From positions 563,501-627,500 of the forward strand of contig CAJNDS010002082.1 of assembly GCA_905221605.1 (NCBI GenBank): 64,000 nucleotides of DNA, read 5' to 3'. Source of the stretch: Symbiodinium natans (Eukaryota; Sar; Dinophyceae; Suessiales; Symbiodiniaceae). The position numbers and the translations under genes were made by a program. Shown in pieces: positions 54,300-64,000 of the stretch. The notes under the pieces are model-generated. The model saw nothing but the letters and a program-made list of their open reading frames with translations. It was not told the origin of the DNA and did not search any database. Within the stretch, counting starts at the first letter, position 1. Each line of letters starts with the position of its first letter.

Positions 54300-55510
54300 A
54301 TGTTCCTCTCTCACATCTGCCCTATAGGGCGTCGTCCCGCTCGGCCTTTCTTGGACAGCTTGGCCACCTGGGAGTGAGAAGAGCTACACATGGGGAAGAA
54401 AGCACCCCAATCCTCTGTGCCTGGGCGGCTTCGAGGGTCTTCCCCAAAGCGGCAGCAGCCTCCAGCGCCTCGGCCGCTGGGAAATGAAACAATCGCTGGA
54501 ACTTCTTTGCCGTTCCGAACCCAGCCTCTATCTCGCGAAGCTTCTTTTTGAGCCTCAAGCACAGGTCAGCAAAGTTGGTGGAGAAGCAAAAAAGAAGCCG
54601 TTGAGAGCACGAAGAGTCAAGTTGCGCCTCAATTCATCCCGAACCTCATCTGCTTGAGGGTTTGCTGCTTGTCTCACAGGCCTCTACGCCCGCTCAGGCA
54701 CGTACGAAATCACGCACAATTGGGTCGATCTTGGCAAGCTCGGCCACCTGCGCAGCCAGCCCCTCCACCGCCCCCGGCACTCCAATTATTCCCCTCTTCC
54801 CTGATCCCGTACGCACGTGAGCTGGGAATCCGGGAAGAAATCTGCATCGCAAGTGCTTCAGCGGAGGAGGGTGCTGCGCAGAGAAACTCAGCTTGGAGAT
54901 GCAAGCATTATTGCCCTGCAGGCCATCGCAATGGCAACTCCAAGAGAGTGTCTTGCGTGGATTTCTCTATTGATGATGCATTTTAGCTGCAGGAGGAAGA
55001 GCTCCATGTGCCCCTTCCAAAGGAGAGCACCGGCTGGAAGAGGCGAGCTGCAATTTCTAGAGTCAGCGCGGATGACGCCAGCTGAGCTCGGCTCCAGCTT
55101 CATTTTGCCGACAGTCTTCAAGGTTGTGTGGAGAGAATGGAGCTAGGCACGCTTGAAGTCGCTTCGAGCCCAACAAAGTCCGGTCCTAAGCAGAAGTGGC
55201 TGCTGTTGCCAAAGTGGCGAGGCACCACGAGGGATGCTTGTGGCATGTGTCTGACATTCGATATTTTGCATCTTTCGTAGACGCCACGGATTACAGCGAC
55301 GTCGTCGAAGCCGGGTGTCCTGAAGGGACACCGAGATGCGAGCCAGCTCTTACGAATGCCACGTTCCCACTCGTCAACGAAGCCTTCCCGAACTTGAGAT
55401 ACGACTCGTCTCCAGCCTCCAGCAACCTGCGCTAGGCCCATAATTGAGGCCAGGTCCCCCAGGCTCGCGCACCAGCTTTGCAAGCCGTGCAGATAGTCGT
55501 CCTGTTCCAA
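54300..55510 (-). CDS. Candidate exons, unrecognised protein
   Basis: Right to left: about 55510-55250 (DDYLHGLQSWCASLGDLASI, then VREGFVDEWERGIRKSWLAS), about 55115-54960 (KMKLEPSSAGVIRADSRNCS, then ELFLLQLKCIINRE), about 54780-54715 (GAVEGLAAQVAELAKIDPIV, then GT donor) and about 54560-54400 (LRLKKKLREIEAGFGTAKKF, then AEALEAAAALGKTLEAAQAQ). All are charged, helical and in consistent order, so one or two minus-strand genes are likely. No family is recognised. Confidence 0.42.
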
Positions 55511-56017
55511 CCTACCGTATGCTGCAAGCGTAGCTTCGGCGCAAACTCAACTTCCTCACTCAGGCTTCCTTGCGCTTGCGCACGCTGTTCGGGGCATACG
55601 CGACGGTCCCATTGTAGTTGGTTCGTTTCAGCTTTGTCGCGATGGCAGAGGGCCATGCACACGACGTCTACTTGCCCGAGATTCCCTGAGTCTCATCACT
55701 CCAGTCGTGGTGGCTCATGCCAACGTCCTTGAAGTTGCCCCCATCTTAGGCAAAGTCTCTGCTGACCTTGTAAAAAAAAGACAAAGGCTTTTGGTTTCGC
55801 ATCCAGGTGTGAGGTTCTACTCGGGGGGATGCCCTCAGTTGGTTGCATCCGGCGTGGGGTCGACTCCTGCCGAGCCCTAAAGCCCGGCAGGGCCACGGCG
55901 GAGCTACGAGTACATTGCTTTTTGTGGCTCAGCTACAAGTCAGTGCAACGGCGCTGGCCCTCCACATCCAGATGAGGCGACATTTTGATTCGCGCAGGTT
56001 ATGTTGAGACATGCACC

Positions 56018-56320
56018 GACTCTCAGCTGAACAAAGACTGCGAGCTGGCGAGCTGATGGCAGAAGGCAAAGTCTGCCCTCTTCTGGGCTTTTGCCTTGCG
56101 CATGAACATTTTGCCGATCGTGTCACGAAAGCTTTGGGCGTCCACGTTGCGGTAGGAGAGTGTGTGGAGAGTGCTGTGCTTTGCTGACGAGAACGGATGC
56201 CAGAATGGCTGCCGGAATGGCTAAACAAATCTTGAGTTGACCGAATGTTGATTTTTTCTTGACTACGGGCAGCGGCCTCAGGGTCGCGATCACTCGCACC
56301 GCCGGAGCCCACACGCACCT
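56018..56320 (-). CDS. Candidate 3' exon, unrecognised protein
   Basis: Minus-strand frame reads NVDAQSFRDTIGKMFMRKAK, then AQKRADFAFCHQLASSQSLF before a stop near 56020. Strongly basic-helical. Upstream frames in 56170-56320 are less clear. No family is recognised. Confidence 0.42.
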
Positions 56321-56390
56321 CAACACCCAGTTTTGCTCTGAGCTTTAGTGTTCCAGTTTGGAGCCGCGTTCTTGAGCAAAGCTTTTGGAG

Positions 56391-56850
56391 TCACAAGCCC
56401 TCTGCAAGTCGCCTCTTGGCTTCTTTCACGCTGAGCGCAGCTTGACTCGAATGATTCCACCTGGAAGGCGGTTCATTAACAACTTTTTCCGTTGCTCTCC
56501 GTCCACCCATCTCTTCAAGGCGGATCCCGAGCACTGTCGGCAACATTTCATCAGCACATAGCAATCGGGCTTTGCAATTGCCAGGGCTGCTGTGCATTAT
56601 CACTTCAGCTGCCAGCGCTCTGGTCAATCTGGTCCGTTCTCCTACAAGGCTCGCACGTCTCCAGGTTTGACCTAGGGACCTAGACCCAAGACAAGACTCT
56701 CAAGGAGACCAAGATGATCCACGATGTGCTCACCCAACGCCTCCTCCAGCGCCGGCACGAACGCGCCGGCCCAAACAAGGAGATCGTAGACCTGCCGTAG
56801 CGCCGCAGATCAATCTGCCAACTGGAGGCACAACCTCTCGCTCCCGAAGC
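56391..56850 (-). CDS. Candidate exons, unrecognised protein
   Basis: About 56795-56700 reads VYDLLVWAGAFVPALEEALG, then EHIVDHLGLLESLVLG after a gctacggcag acceptor; a GGTGAGC donor may cut it short. About 56570-56391 reads RLLCADEMLPTVLGIRLEEM, then SVKEAKRRLAEGL and a stop. Not recognised; could be the 3' part of the ankyrin gene. Confidence 0.38.
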
Positions 56851-57419
56851 TGCAAACTTTAAGCGGAAGATGCGGACACACAAATCATGAAGCGGCCTTA
56901 TGCTCCATTCGGTTATGCGGGTGCGCCACGGTGATGCCGCGCCTGCTTCCGACCGTGAATTGCCGCGAGCGTGGAGGGCGTGTGGCTGTCGGCCTCGGGC
57001 TTCCAAGCAGAACGGCGCGCAAGCAAATAGGCACTTCATCTGGCACTTCGCAACTAGAGCCCATCAAAAGCCCTCGCTGGCACGACCCCCTTCTCAAGCA
57101 GCCATTGCGGAAGAAAAAAAGGCCATTGAAAAACCTCAAGATAAACAACGGAGACAGTGCTCGACTCTGAGTTGCGTCTTGCTTCGCGAACCGATCTCAA
57201 AGCACGGAGCTGAGAACGTACCCCTCATCTCCCCCATCCCATCCGGCGGCAGCCGCTCTAAAGGCACCAGACACTCACCTGAGACTCTCCACCTCCCTGT
57301 GACTCACGGAGCCATGGAGCCACGGAGCTACCGGAAACCCGAAGCCGAGACCAGCCACCCCACAAGAAGCGAAGCTCAACTGGTCAAAAGCTCACGCAAA
57401 AGCTCACTCTCCACGCGCC

Positions 57420-60400
57420 TTGCTCACCACGGAAGGGTTGCTTCCGAAATCCAACAGCGCCGAGACCTGAGAAAACAACTTGCGGAAGCTTCAGGACAGC
57501 CATCAAAGTTCGAGTGCCGCACCACCGCCACGTTGCTCGCTGCAGCCTCGGCACTGAAGGCTTCAAAAAATTGCGCAAAGACGGCCTTGCCATTTGAGCG
57601 CGGGTGCATGCATGATGGCGGTGTGGCCGTTGATGTCCTGAAAAGGTCTGTCAAATGCTGCTCTCCCTCTCATCTCTTCGAGACATTCGCGGGCCTCTGC
57701 GGCCGTATTGGCCCCAGACACCAACAGCATGCGGGCCACCTGTTCCCAAATCAACCCAAGGATTGGATCATTGACTTCGGCTGAAAAAAGACACGCGCGC
57801 ATGCGCCTGTTCGTGTCCCGCCGCTGCAGCCAACATCAGGGGAGTCTCCTTCCTGAGTACCGCCAGGTACCACCAGGTACAGGTGAAAGGTCCCAGGTGC
57901 CAGGTGCTCCCCTGGTCAACTGCAGCTACCATGCCCGTTACGCATGGACATGGCTGCACGGGAGCTGGGCCGAAAGTTGGGTGAGTTCACGTTCGCCTGG
58001 TACTGCAGCAGCTTGCGCACCATGGCCTGAATGGGCTCTCGGGGGGGAGCGCTCGTGTGGACACATTCTCTGGGGGCCCTTCGGCCGGCCTCGCTACCAA
58101 CTTGAGAAGCTTCGGCCAGCGCCGAGTTGCCTCAAGAGACATGTTTTCACTCATGTTAACTCTGTCAACTGCAAATGCTTCGAAACTCTGCCAATGCCTG
58201 TGGAACGATTCGACGCGTTGACCGGTGCGCCGGCTCGCAGCATAGTCTCCAAGCACGCCTCCACTTCATTTTTCACAGCCCGAAGACATCCGAACATATT
58301 CGAGAACATACTGTAACATACTCGAACTTTCAGCACCAAAGTCCCAAAGGCTCGGATCGACTTCTTGGCCAGACTTTCGTAGGCTTTGACCATCAGAAGG
58401 CGCACAGTGCCGCCCCCGAGTGCTACTTCGCGACACGGGGTCAGGTGGGGGCTTGACTTTCAGATTCACTCCTTGCTGCTTGCGGGTAGGCGACACCTCC
58501 ACGAACATGTTTGTTGGACGGATTTTACGCAATAGCCTTCGGCAGGGACACCCCAACATGCCGCAGGAAAGATGCTGTTGTTCCTTCTCTTTGCCTACAC
58601 CATGGAAAGGGAGCATAGCGGATCACGCATCCAACAAAAAGGGCGACTGCTGGCGAAATCGGCTCTTCTGCCTCCTTTTGACACTCGAGAGAGGGGAGGT
58701 GGAATACCCGGCCGAGCATCAAACAATGACCACCCCCTTCCTGGATACACTTGTCATTCTGTAACATCAAACACACTGCCCAAAACACCAACAACAACAC
58801 CTCGAATAAGACCCGTAAGCATCTGCAGAGAAACAGCGACCTCAGGGGCAGAATGAAATCAGTAATTAATTGGTTTATATGCCGGGTTTCGACTTTGGTT
58901 ACCCTTCAGAATGCTTGCACTGAAAGATGCAGCTCCTCTGCCAAACCAACTGGAATCTCGGTTTGGTTGTGTGCTCTCCGACCCTGCTGCCGTTTCTCCA
59001 CGTCCCCTCCCTCACTTCCCTCCCTTCATTTGACGTACTCTCCTTACCTTGCTTTCTCCGCTTCTTCCTCTCTTCTTCTCTACTTCTGCAGGAGCATGCG
59101 GCAGGGCCCAGGAGGCCCTCCTTTCCTTCTTCCTTCTTTGCTTGTTTCCTTCCTAGGCGCACGCCCTTGACTCTACACCCCCGACCACCTCAGCAATGCA
59201 CCCTAAAGCCCTGCTCGCAAACCTCCAACGAAACTTCGTTTGGTCCCTGCCAGTTGACTGTCACAGGTTGCACTACTTGCAACTTGCCACCAAAATGCCT
59301 CTTCCTTCCAATATCTCTTCTTCTTTCTTTGCTCCTTCTTCTTCTTCTTCTTCTGATCACGCTTGAGCTCTCACCCTCTCTCTGGCTTTGTCGGCGTGCC
59401 TCGTGAGAATTCTTGACACATGCGCTGAGCGCTGAGTCGCCGCTCTTGTTGGCCAACGAAACAGACCTACAAGCAACGTCGTTCGTACTAGACAGCTCTT
59501 GAAGGACATCAACGGACATCCGGCACGACTTGACAGGCAAAGCAGGAGTGCTGACCCGAGCTGTCACTGCCATCACAACTGTCTCACCAAGGCCAGCACG
59601 CTCCAGCGCAAAGCAGCACCTCTCAAGAAGAGCTCTGCCGAAGCCGGTGTTGGCTTTGCCTGTGCAACCGAGAACCCAGCCTTCAGCACCTCGCCGTGCC
59701 CCTGCGCAGGGAACTGCAGGGAACTGCAGAAAAATCAAGAAGCGTGTGGACGTGGCCCGCTGCTCTTTGCCACGCCTCTTGTGCAGCCAGCATGAGGGCC
59801 GTGCACTCCTGGCGAGCAGCGAGAAAAAGAACAAACAACAAACAGCATCAAACAGCAATCGACGGCACACGGAAAAAAAGGAGAGGAGACCGCGAGGGCA
59901 TCCCTCCTGCCAATCCCCGGTGTCCACGGAGGCCCCAGCCTCGCAGAGACGATTTGGAAAGCGGCAACGAGAGAAGCCCCCTTAAAAGATACGAAAATTA
60001 TTTTACTTCGAACATCCCCACCCTCTCTTGGTAGAGATACTCTGGGGTTGGGCACTCTGGGACACTCTGGGGTTGGGAGACTCTGGGGCTGGGCACTCCG
60101 GTGGGCACTTTGGGGTCCAGGAGACTCTGGGGTTGGGCACTCCAGGGAGAATGGGGACACTCGGGTTGGGCACTCCAGGGAGACTCTGGGGTTGGGCACT
60201 CCAGAGAGACTTTGCGGCTGAGGAATTTTTTTTTTGGGGGGGACTGCAAAAAAACTCTGGGGCTGGGCACTTCGGGGACACTAGAGAGAAAGAACAAAAA
60301 AGAAAAACAAGAATGAAAAAACGAGAGAGACAGAGGAGAGAGAGGACAAGGCCCACGGGGCCTGGACGAGCAGCTTGGCGACATCGGCGTGGCCGCGGCG

Positions 60401-62090
60401 GGCGGCTCCATGGAGCGCCGTCCTCGAGAGATTCTTACCAGGAGCTCACTTCGAGCACCGAGGCTCCGCGAGGGGCCTGCACTTCTACGCCTCCTCAACG
60501 ACGCAGAAACCAAAACAAAAAAAAAACAGTATATATATATATGTACATACTTCTATACACATATACCAACGATCCGCTCCTGCCGTCGGCCTCACAGGCG
60601 CCCGTGGCCGCCGCACCGCAGTTCACCAGCATGCGAGCCACCTCCAACAGAGCAAAACCTATTGTGACATGGAAGAAAGATGGGGTGTTTTCCCTCTGCT
60701 TTTGGCAAAAATAAATTGCCTCCCCAGAATTCGAGCTTTCATCCCTCTGAGAAGGTGCAAATTGCGGGAATGGCACCTCCAGTTGCCCGGAGGATGCGGC
60801 GATCATCAGCGGCGTGAGGCCGGCTTTTCCGATGTTGGGGTCGGCGCTGGCCTCCGAGGAAAGGAGAGATTCTTTCTCTTCTTTGGGCGAGCAGGGGCGC
60901 CACGTTTTCAGTGCAGCCTGCAGCAGAAGCGCGATCACCTCGGCCCAAGCGCCAAGGACAAGGACGATAAGGAGAGTAACGTCGCAGTGTCCGGCCTCCA
61001 TGTAGCCACCTCCCACTGCGAGCATCAAGGCCTGAGAAAGATCAAGGCAGAATCTTTGTACACCTGGCGCACTGCACCAAGCTTATACCAAGCTTCTCTC
61101 AAGCCCAGAGGGCACTCAGAGTTCACAGCCCGTGCATTAGGTGATTTCGTGGGCTCGGGCATTGAAGCCGCCAAAGTTCATGCAGTTGGGATCCCCGTGC
61201 GCGTTGAGCGCCTCGTGCGTCGAGTGCGAGGGATCTCTCTCTGGCTGTGCCATGCTATGGCTATGCCTGCCTCTATTCGCCATTCGCCTGTCTCTATGCT
61301 TCCACTATGCTTCCTGAGCCAAGAGGTGCCTCGATGACTTTGCTGGCATCACCGCGCTGGGCCCCCTCGAAGACGGCCTGAGCTTAAGAAAGCAGCAGCA
61401 AGTGGAGCAAACGGAGTGCCACTCGGTGGCTCTCGGCTCTCGGTGGCCTGTGACGCAGCGGACATCATCATTTTGTCATGCCAGTGCCTGCACCGGCCCA
61501 CAGCTCAGCATACGCTACGCATCTGGGAGACGCGCAGCGCCACCGCGGACCGCAGCCGCGACCTCACCGTCTGATGCGCTCGCCGTGCAGCCATGGCTTT
61601 GGGTCCTCCCGGAATCCGCTGAGGTCCAAAGGCTCCGAAAGCGAGGACAACTGAGGACATGCGTGAAGACGTAGAGAGACGTAGAGGAACGAGAGAAGAG
61701 AAAGGGAAGGAGAAGGAGAAACAGAATAAGAAGAGGAGAGGAGAAGAGAAACGAGGCCCGCGGACCAAGACCTGCCTCGACTGCCGTCCACCTGGCTCAC
61801 GGACAAGAACACAAATCCACAAAAAAGTGTCTCACTTTATGCCCTACTCAAGATGCACGTAGATGGTCTGGCATGGCTTCTCAGGAGCATTTCATAAAAT
61901 GGAGAAAAAAGTCCAGAGGGCTTCAAGTCCACAGTCACCCAGAAAGCGCATCAACGCTGTGACAGCCGAAGCAAACCACAAAAAAGCACAGCAACCGAAA
62001 TTCCAGACAAAAGAAGCCAAAAAAATGATGCGGAGTGGGTCGTGGGGCCTCTGCGTCGCCCCATTCCGCCGTGGAGCAGGCGGCGCCCAT
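57420..62090 (-). CDS. Ankyrin-repeat protein, N-myristoylation signal
   Basis: Start 62090: exon 62049-62090 encodes MGAACSTAEWGDAE, with Gly2 and Cys5 as in dually acylated membrane-anchored proteins. Ankyrin exons, mostly joined in phase: 61330-61377 (AVFEGAQRGDASKVIE), 61161-61211 (ALNAHGDPNCMNFGGFN), 60996-61031 (ALMLAVGGGYME), 60918-60938 (VIALLLQ, 21 nt), 60777-60851 (DPNIGKAGLTPLMIAASSGQ), 60612-60641 (VARMLVNCGA, 30 nt), 60362-60422 (TALHGAARRGHADVAKLLVQ). Then 58.3-57.4 kb: CLETMLRAGAPVNASN, 57971-58026 (MVRKLLQYQANVNSPNF), 57807-57852 (KETPLMLAAAAGHEQ), 57704-57739 (VARMLLVSGANT), 57608-57637 (DINGHTAIMH) and from 57466 VSALLDFGSNPSVV. Most placed donors are GC. The link across 58.3-60.3 kb and the 3' end are inferred; it could be two ankyrin genes. 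Ankyrin repeats mediate protein binding. Confidence 0.78.
59190..59927 (-). other. 245-codon ORF within the ankyrin gene span
   Basis: The frame contains an ankyrin-like phrase, SLANKSGDSALSACVKN, at about 59460-59400. This may be a true exon (ankyrin consensus N-x-x-G-D-S-A-L). The rest, including an Arg-rich run from the ttcttcttcttc tract at about 59330-59355, is probably intron. It supports continuity of the ankyrin gene through this region. Confidence 0.45.
60038..60282. repeat. Imperfect tandem repeat, gactctggggttgggcactc type
   Basis: About nine variable copies of a 15-30 bp unit based on ctctggggttgggcactcc with spacers such as agggaga. It lies in an intron between ankyrin exons and creates ECPTPESP-like repeating frames. 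Confidence 0.85.
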
Positions 62091-62344
62091 CGCTGTCTCA
62101 AACACTCTGCATTCGTTCGGAAGGTTCAAAAAATTGCGAATTTTGCACTAGATACATACGAGTAGTCAAACGTCATACCATAACCTTTACCGCAGCCGTA
62201 TTCTGCTTTTGACACCTCTGGTCGCAAATCTGTTGCTGCTTCTAGGGAGGGGCTTCTTCGGGGAGTCTCAAGCAGCTCAAACATGCGACAAACATGGGAC
62301 CTTTGCTGGGCATCTCAGAGCCAGAGTGCACAAGGACACAAGTG

Positions 62345-62994
62345 TCACTTCAGATCTCTTGGGAATGTAACAAAAAAAGGCCTCAGGCTCGGACCTCCGC
62401 GACCTCCGCGACCTCCGCGACCTCCGCGACCTCCGTGGTGTTGGAGGCGCCACTTCTTGAGGCGCTTCCTTGCTGGGGCCAAGTTGGAGATCCCTTCGAG
62501 GGCTGCTGAGGCTGCGGAGGACTCCGTACCCCGTACTGTTTGCTGCTCTTTGCTATTCTTCTCCATGCTACTCTTCCGTGCGCTTTCCGGGCCTTGCTCT
62601 GGGACAGGAGGTACGGGCGGCCGCGCAGATATCCTCAGCGGGGTGCTCTGCAACACGCCCGTAGCCCCCACGTACACCCCAGCCCCACGTATACACCCCA
62701 GACCGCAAATGCCTGGTTGTGGCCGAAGATTCCGCCGCCTGGCAAGCTTGCAAGCGCAGTGCAGAAATGCTCCGTCAGAACTATGCCTGTGTCCGTCACT
62801 GCTTTCAGAGTTGCAGTGTCCACTACTAGTCCAATTGCTTGAAGACTTTTGGGGTCCAGTTCGGGTCCTGGCCGCCGGATGCCCTGAATGCCGCGCATGC
62901 CGCGGATGCCGCGGATGCCGCGCATGCCATGGGCCCTCTGGTCAGATCTGCAGTTGGCAAAGATTTCAACGAGTCTGAGGACTTCCAAGCACAA
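62345..62994 (-). CDS. Candidate exons, unrecognised protein
   Basis: About 62865-62750 reads ELDPKSLQAIGLVVDTATLK, then AVTDTGIVLTEHFCTALASL; about 62590-62440 reads SSMEKNSKEQQTVRGTESSA, then LEGISNLAPARKRLKKWRLQ. Both are protein-like. A 9-bp ccgcggatg/ccgcgcatg repeat at about 62888-62930 precedes the first. They would be the 3' part of the gene lying upstream of the ankyrin gene. Not recognised. Confidence 0.4.
62392..62436. repeat. 9-bp tandem repeat (gacctccgc) x5
   Basis: Five copies in a row. On the minus strand this reads GRG repeats at the end of a candidate exon (KRLKKWRLQHHGGRGGRGG), so it may be coding as an RGG-type tail or may be intronic. Confidence 0.85.
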
Positions 62995-63229
62995 GCCCTG
63001 GCGAAGCCGGTTGCGGTCCTCGAAGTTCTTTGACTTCCTCGGATCCTAGTTGCGGCCTCAGCACCACACTGCCAATCACTGCCACGCTGACCAGCACTGG
63101 CCGCGGCAGGGCTTCTGACTTCTGACACCGCTCTGGTTCTCGACCTCTGAGTCATCTGAGCTCCAAAGCCAGACTTCTGCGTCCAAAGTGGGCGGATCCC
63201 TGGGCGGATCCCTGGGCGGATCCTGCAAG

Positions 63230-63470
63230 GCAGCCCTTGTTTCACAAGCCACTTAGGCAAGGTCACGCAGAAACCCACACAGCTGCCTTTGACGAGTCTG
63301 GAGATTCCAGATGCCAGTCGCCCGTCGCCTTTTTCGGCCAACAACTCCACAACTCTTCAGTGATTCTCGGACAAACAATCCTGAAAATCGCAGAAATGCT
63401 CCCAGGTTGCCTCGTGGTACAGGTATGTCCCATGCCTGAAGAATCTGAAAATCCCATTGAGGGCCTCTGA
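63230..63470 (-). CDS. Candidate exon, unrecognised protein
   Basis: Minus-strand frame at about 63360-63235 reads VVELLAEKGDGRLASGISRL, then VKGSCVGFCVTLPKWLVKQG. Protein-like, with a following tgcaag context. No family is recognised and neighbouring exons were not linked. Confidence 0.3.
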
Positions 63471-63519
63471 GTCGTTTCTGGACATCTCCGCGTGCTCTAC
63501 AAGACTCTACCATTCTGCC

Positions 63520-64000
63520 ACAACGGTCTCCACTTCGACAACGGGGCCAAGGAGCGTTGGGTCAAAGTAGCGGGTCCAACCCGCTGGCGGCTCCAGGAGT
63601 TGAAGCTCCTGGCCTTAGGGAAAGCCGCACACGCCGAAACAAACAAAAAGGGAAAAAGGGCTTAGGGCCCTTCACAAGTGGACAGCAGTCATCAGCTACC
63701 AGTCGACACAACATGCCCTGCTTGCCTGCACCTGCCGACACAAAAATACCCCGAGAAATACAAACACGCTGCAATCCCTGCATCGCCAAAAAAAGGAAAG
63801 CGTTTAGCACACGGAAAACCACAGAAAGCATCCGGCAGAGTCCCCTTTGGATGCGACCACAACTGCAATGTGCTGAGTCAACAGCTTGGAGCGACGGACT
63901 CAGGAACCCATGGCTTTTCCTCACGAGTCGACTCGCGAGCCTGGCAATGTGCTTACACATCAACGGGGTGGGGGGGGGGGGAGGGTAGGTCAGCTATGAT
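63520..64000. other. Right end, no supported gene
   Basis: Overlapping frames on both strands (143 codons plus, 133 codons minus) without a recognised domain, ending in a G-run at about 63969-63980. Confidence 0.35.

Noticed and set aside
60000-60300. Pro/Glu/Ser repeating peptide (ECPTPESP type)
   Set aside because: It is the translation of a tandem repeat in an ankyrin-gene intron.
1-64000. Dinoflagellate spliced-leader sequence or relic
   Set aside because: I looked on both strands for the core of the 22-nt leader (tttggctcaag and its complement) and saw no convincing copy; only short chance matches such as ggctcaag near 11840.

Overview
This window reads as nuclear DNA of a dinoflagellate, most likely of the Symbiodiniaceae/Suessiales type. 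The evidence is in the gene structure. Genes are cut into many very short exons (21 to about 130 nt). Every gene I could identify lies on the minus strand. Most introns that can be placed by protein homology start with GC, or even GA, rather than GT, and end in AG, usually followed by a G. No prokaryotic operon, ribosome-binding site, tRNA, rRNA or CRISPR signal was seen, and no copy of the dinoflagellate spliced-leader sequence was found by eye.

Layout, read right to left in the direction of transcription: an ankyrin-repeat protein with a myristoylation/palmitoylation-type N-terminus (62090 to about 57.4 kb); a run of unrecognised exons (56.9-53.2 kb); a CCCH zinc-finger protein (about 53.0-50.9 kb); unrecognised exons, one J-domain-like and one helical-repeat-like (49.9-46.6 kb); more unrecognised exons and simple repeats (46-34.5 kb), including an odd pair of long overlapping antisense ORFs at 41.3-42.9 kb; an EF-hand protein (34.3-33.9 kb); a UPF1/SMUBP2-like superfamily 1 helicase (33.5-28.45 kb, core 30.94-28.45 kb); an EF-hand exon pair (28.15-27.94 kb); a PPP-family Ser/Thr phosphatase resembling PPKL/BSU1 (about 26.4-20.17 kb); unrecognised exons, one weakly Bap31-like (19.2-10.8 kb); a six-TM voltage-gated, CNG/EAG-like cation channel (9.35 to about 5.8 kb); and unrecognised exons to the left edge.

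The four best genes (phosphatase, helicase, ankyrin protein, channel) were reconstructed exon by exon with matching reading phase, so their splice sites are well constrained. In the phosphatase 13 of 17 introns are non-canonical (10 GC-AG, 3 GA-AG). In the helicase core it is 6 of 7. The GA-AG introns sit between short direct repeats containing AGGA, which looks like the scar of intron insertion. One phosphatase intron is about 3.2 kb and carries a nest of different tandem repeats. The genes do not form a pathway; they are a one-way tandem of unrelated, mostly signalling and RNA-related genes. Exons marked as unrecognised rest only on open frame, amino-acid look and plausible splice sites, and should be treated as candidates.
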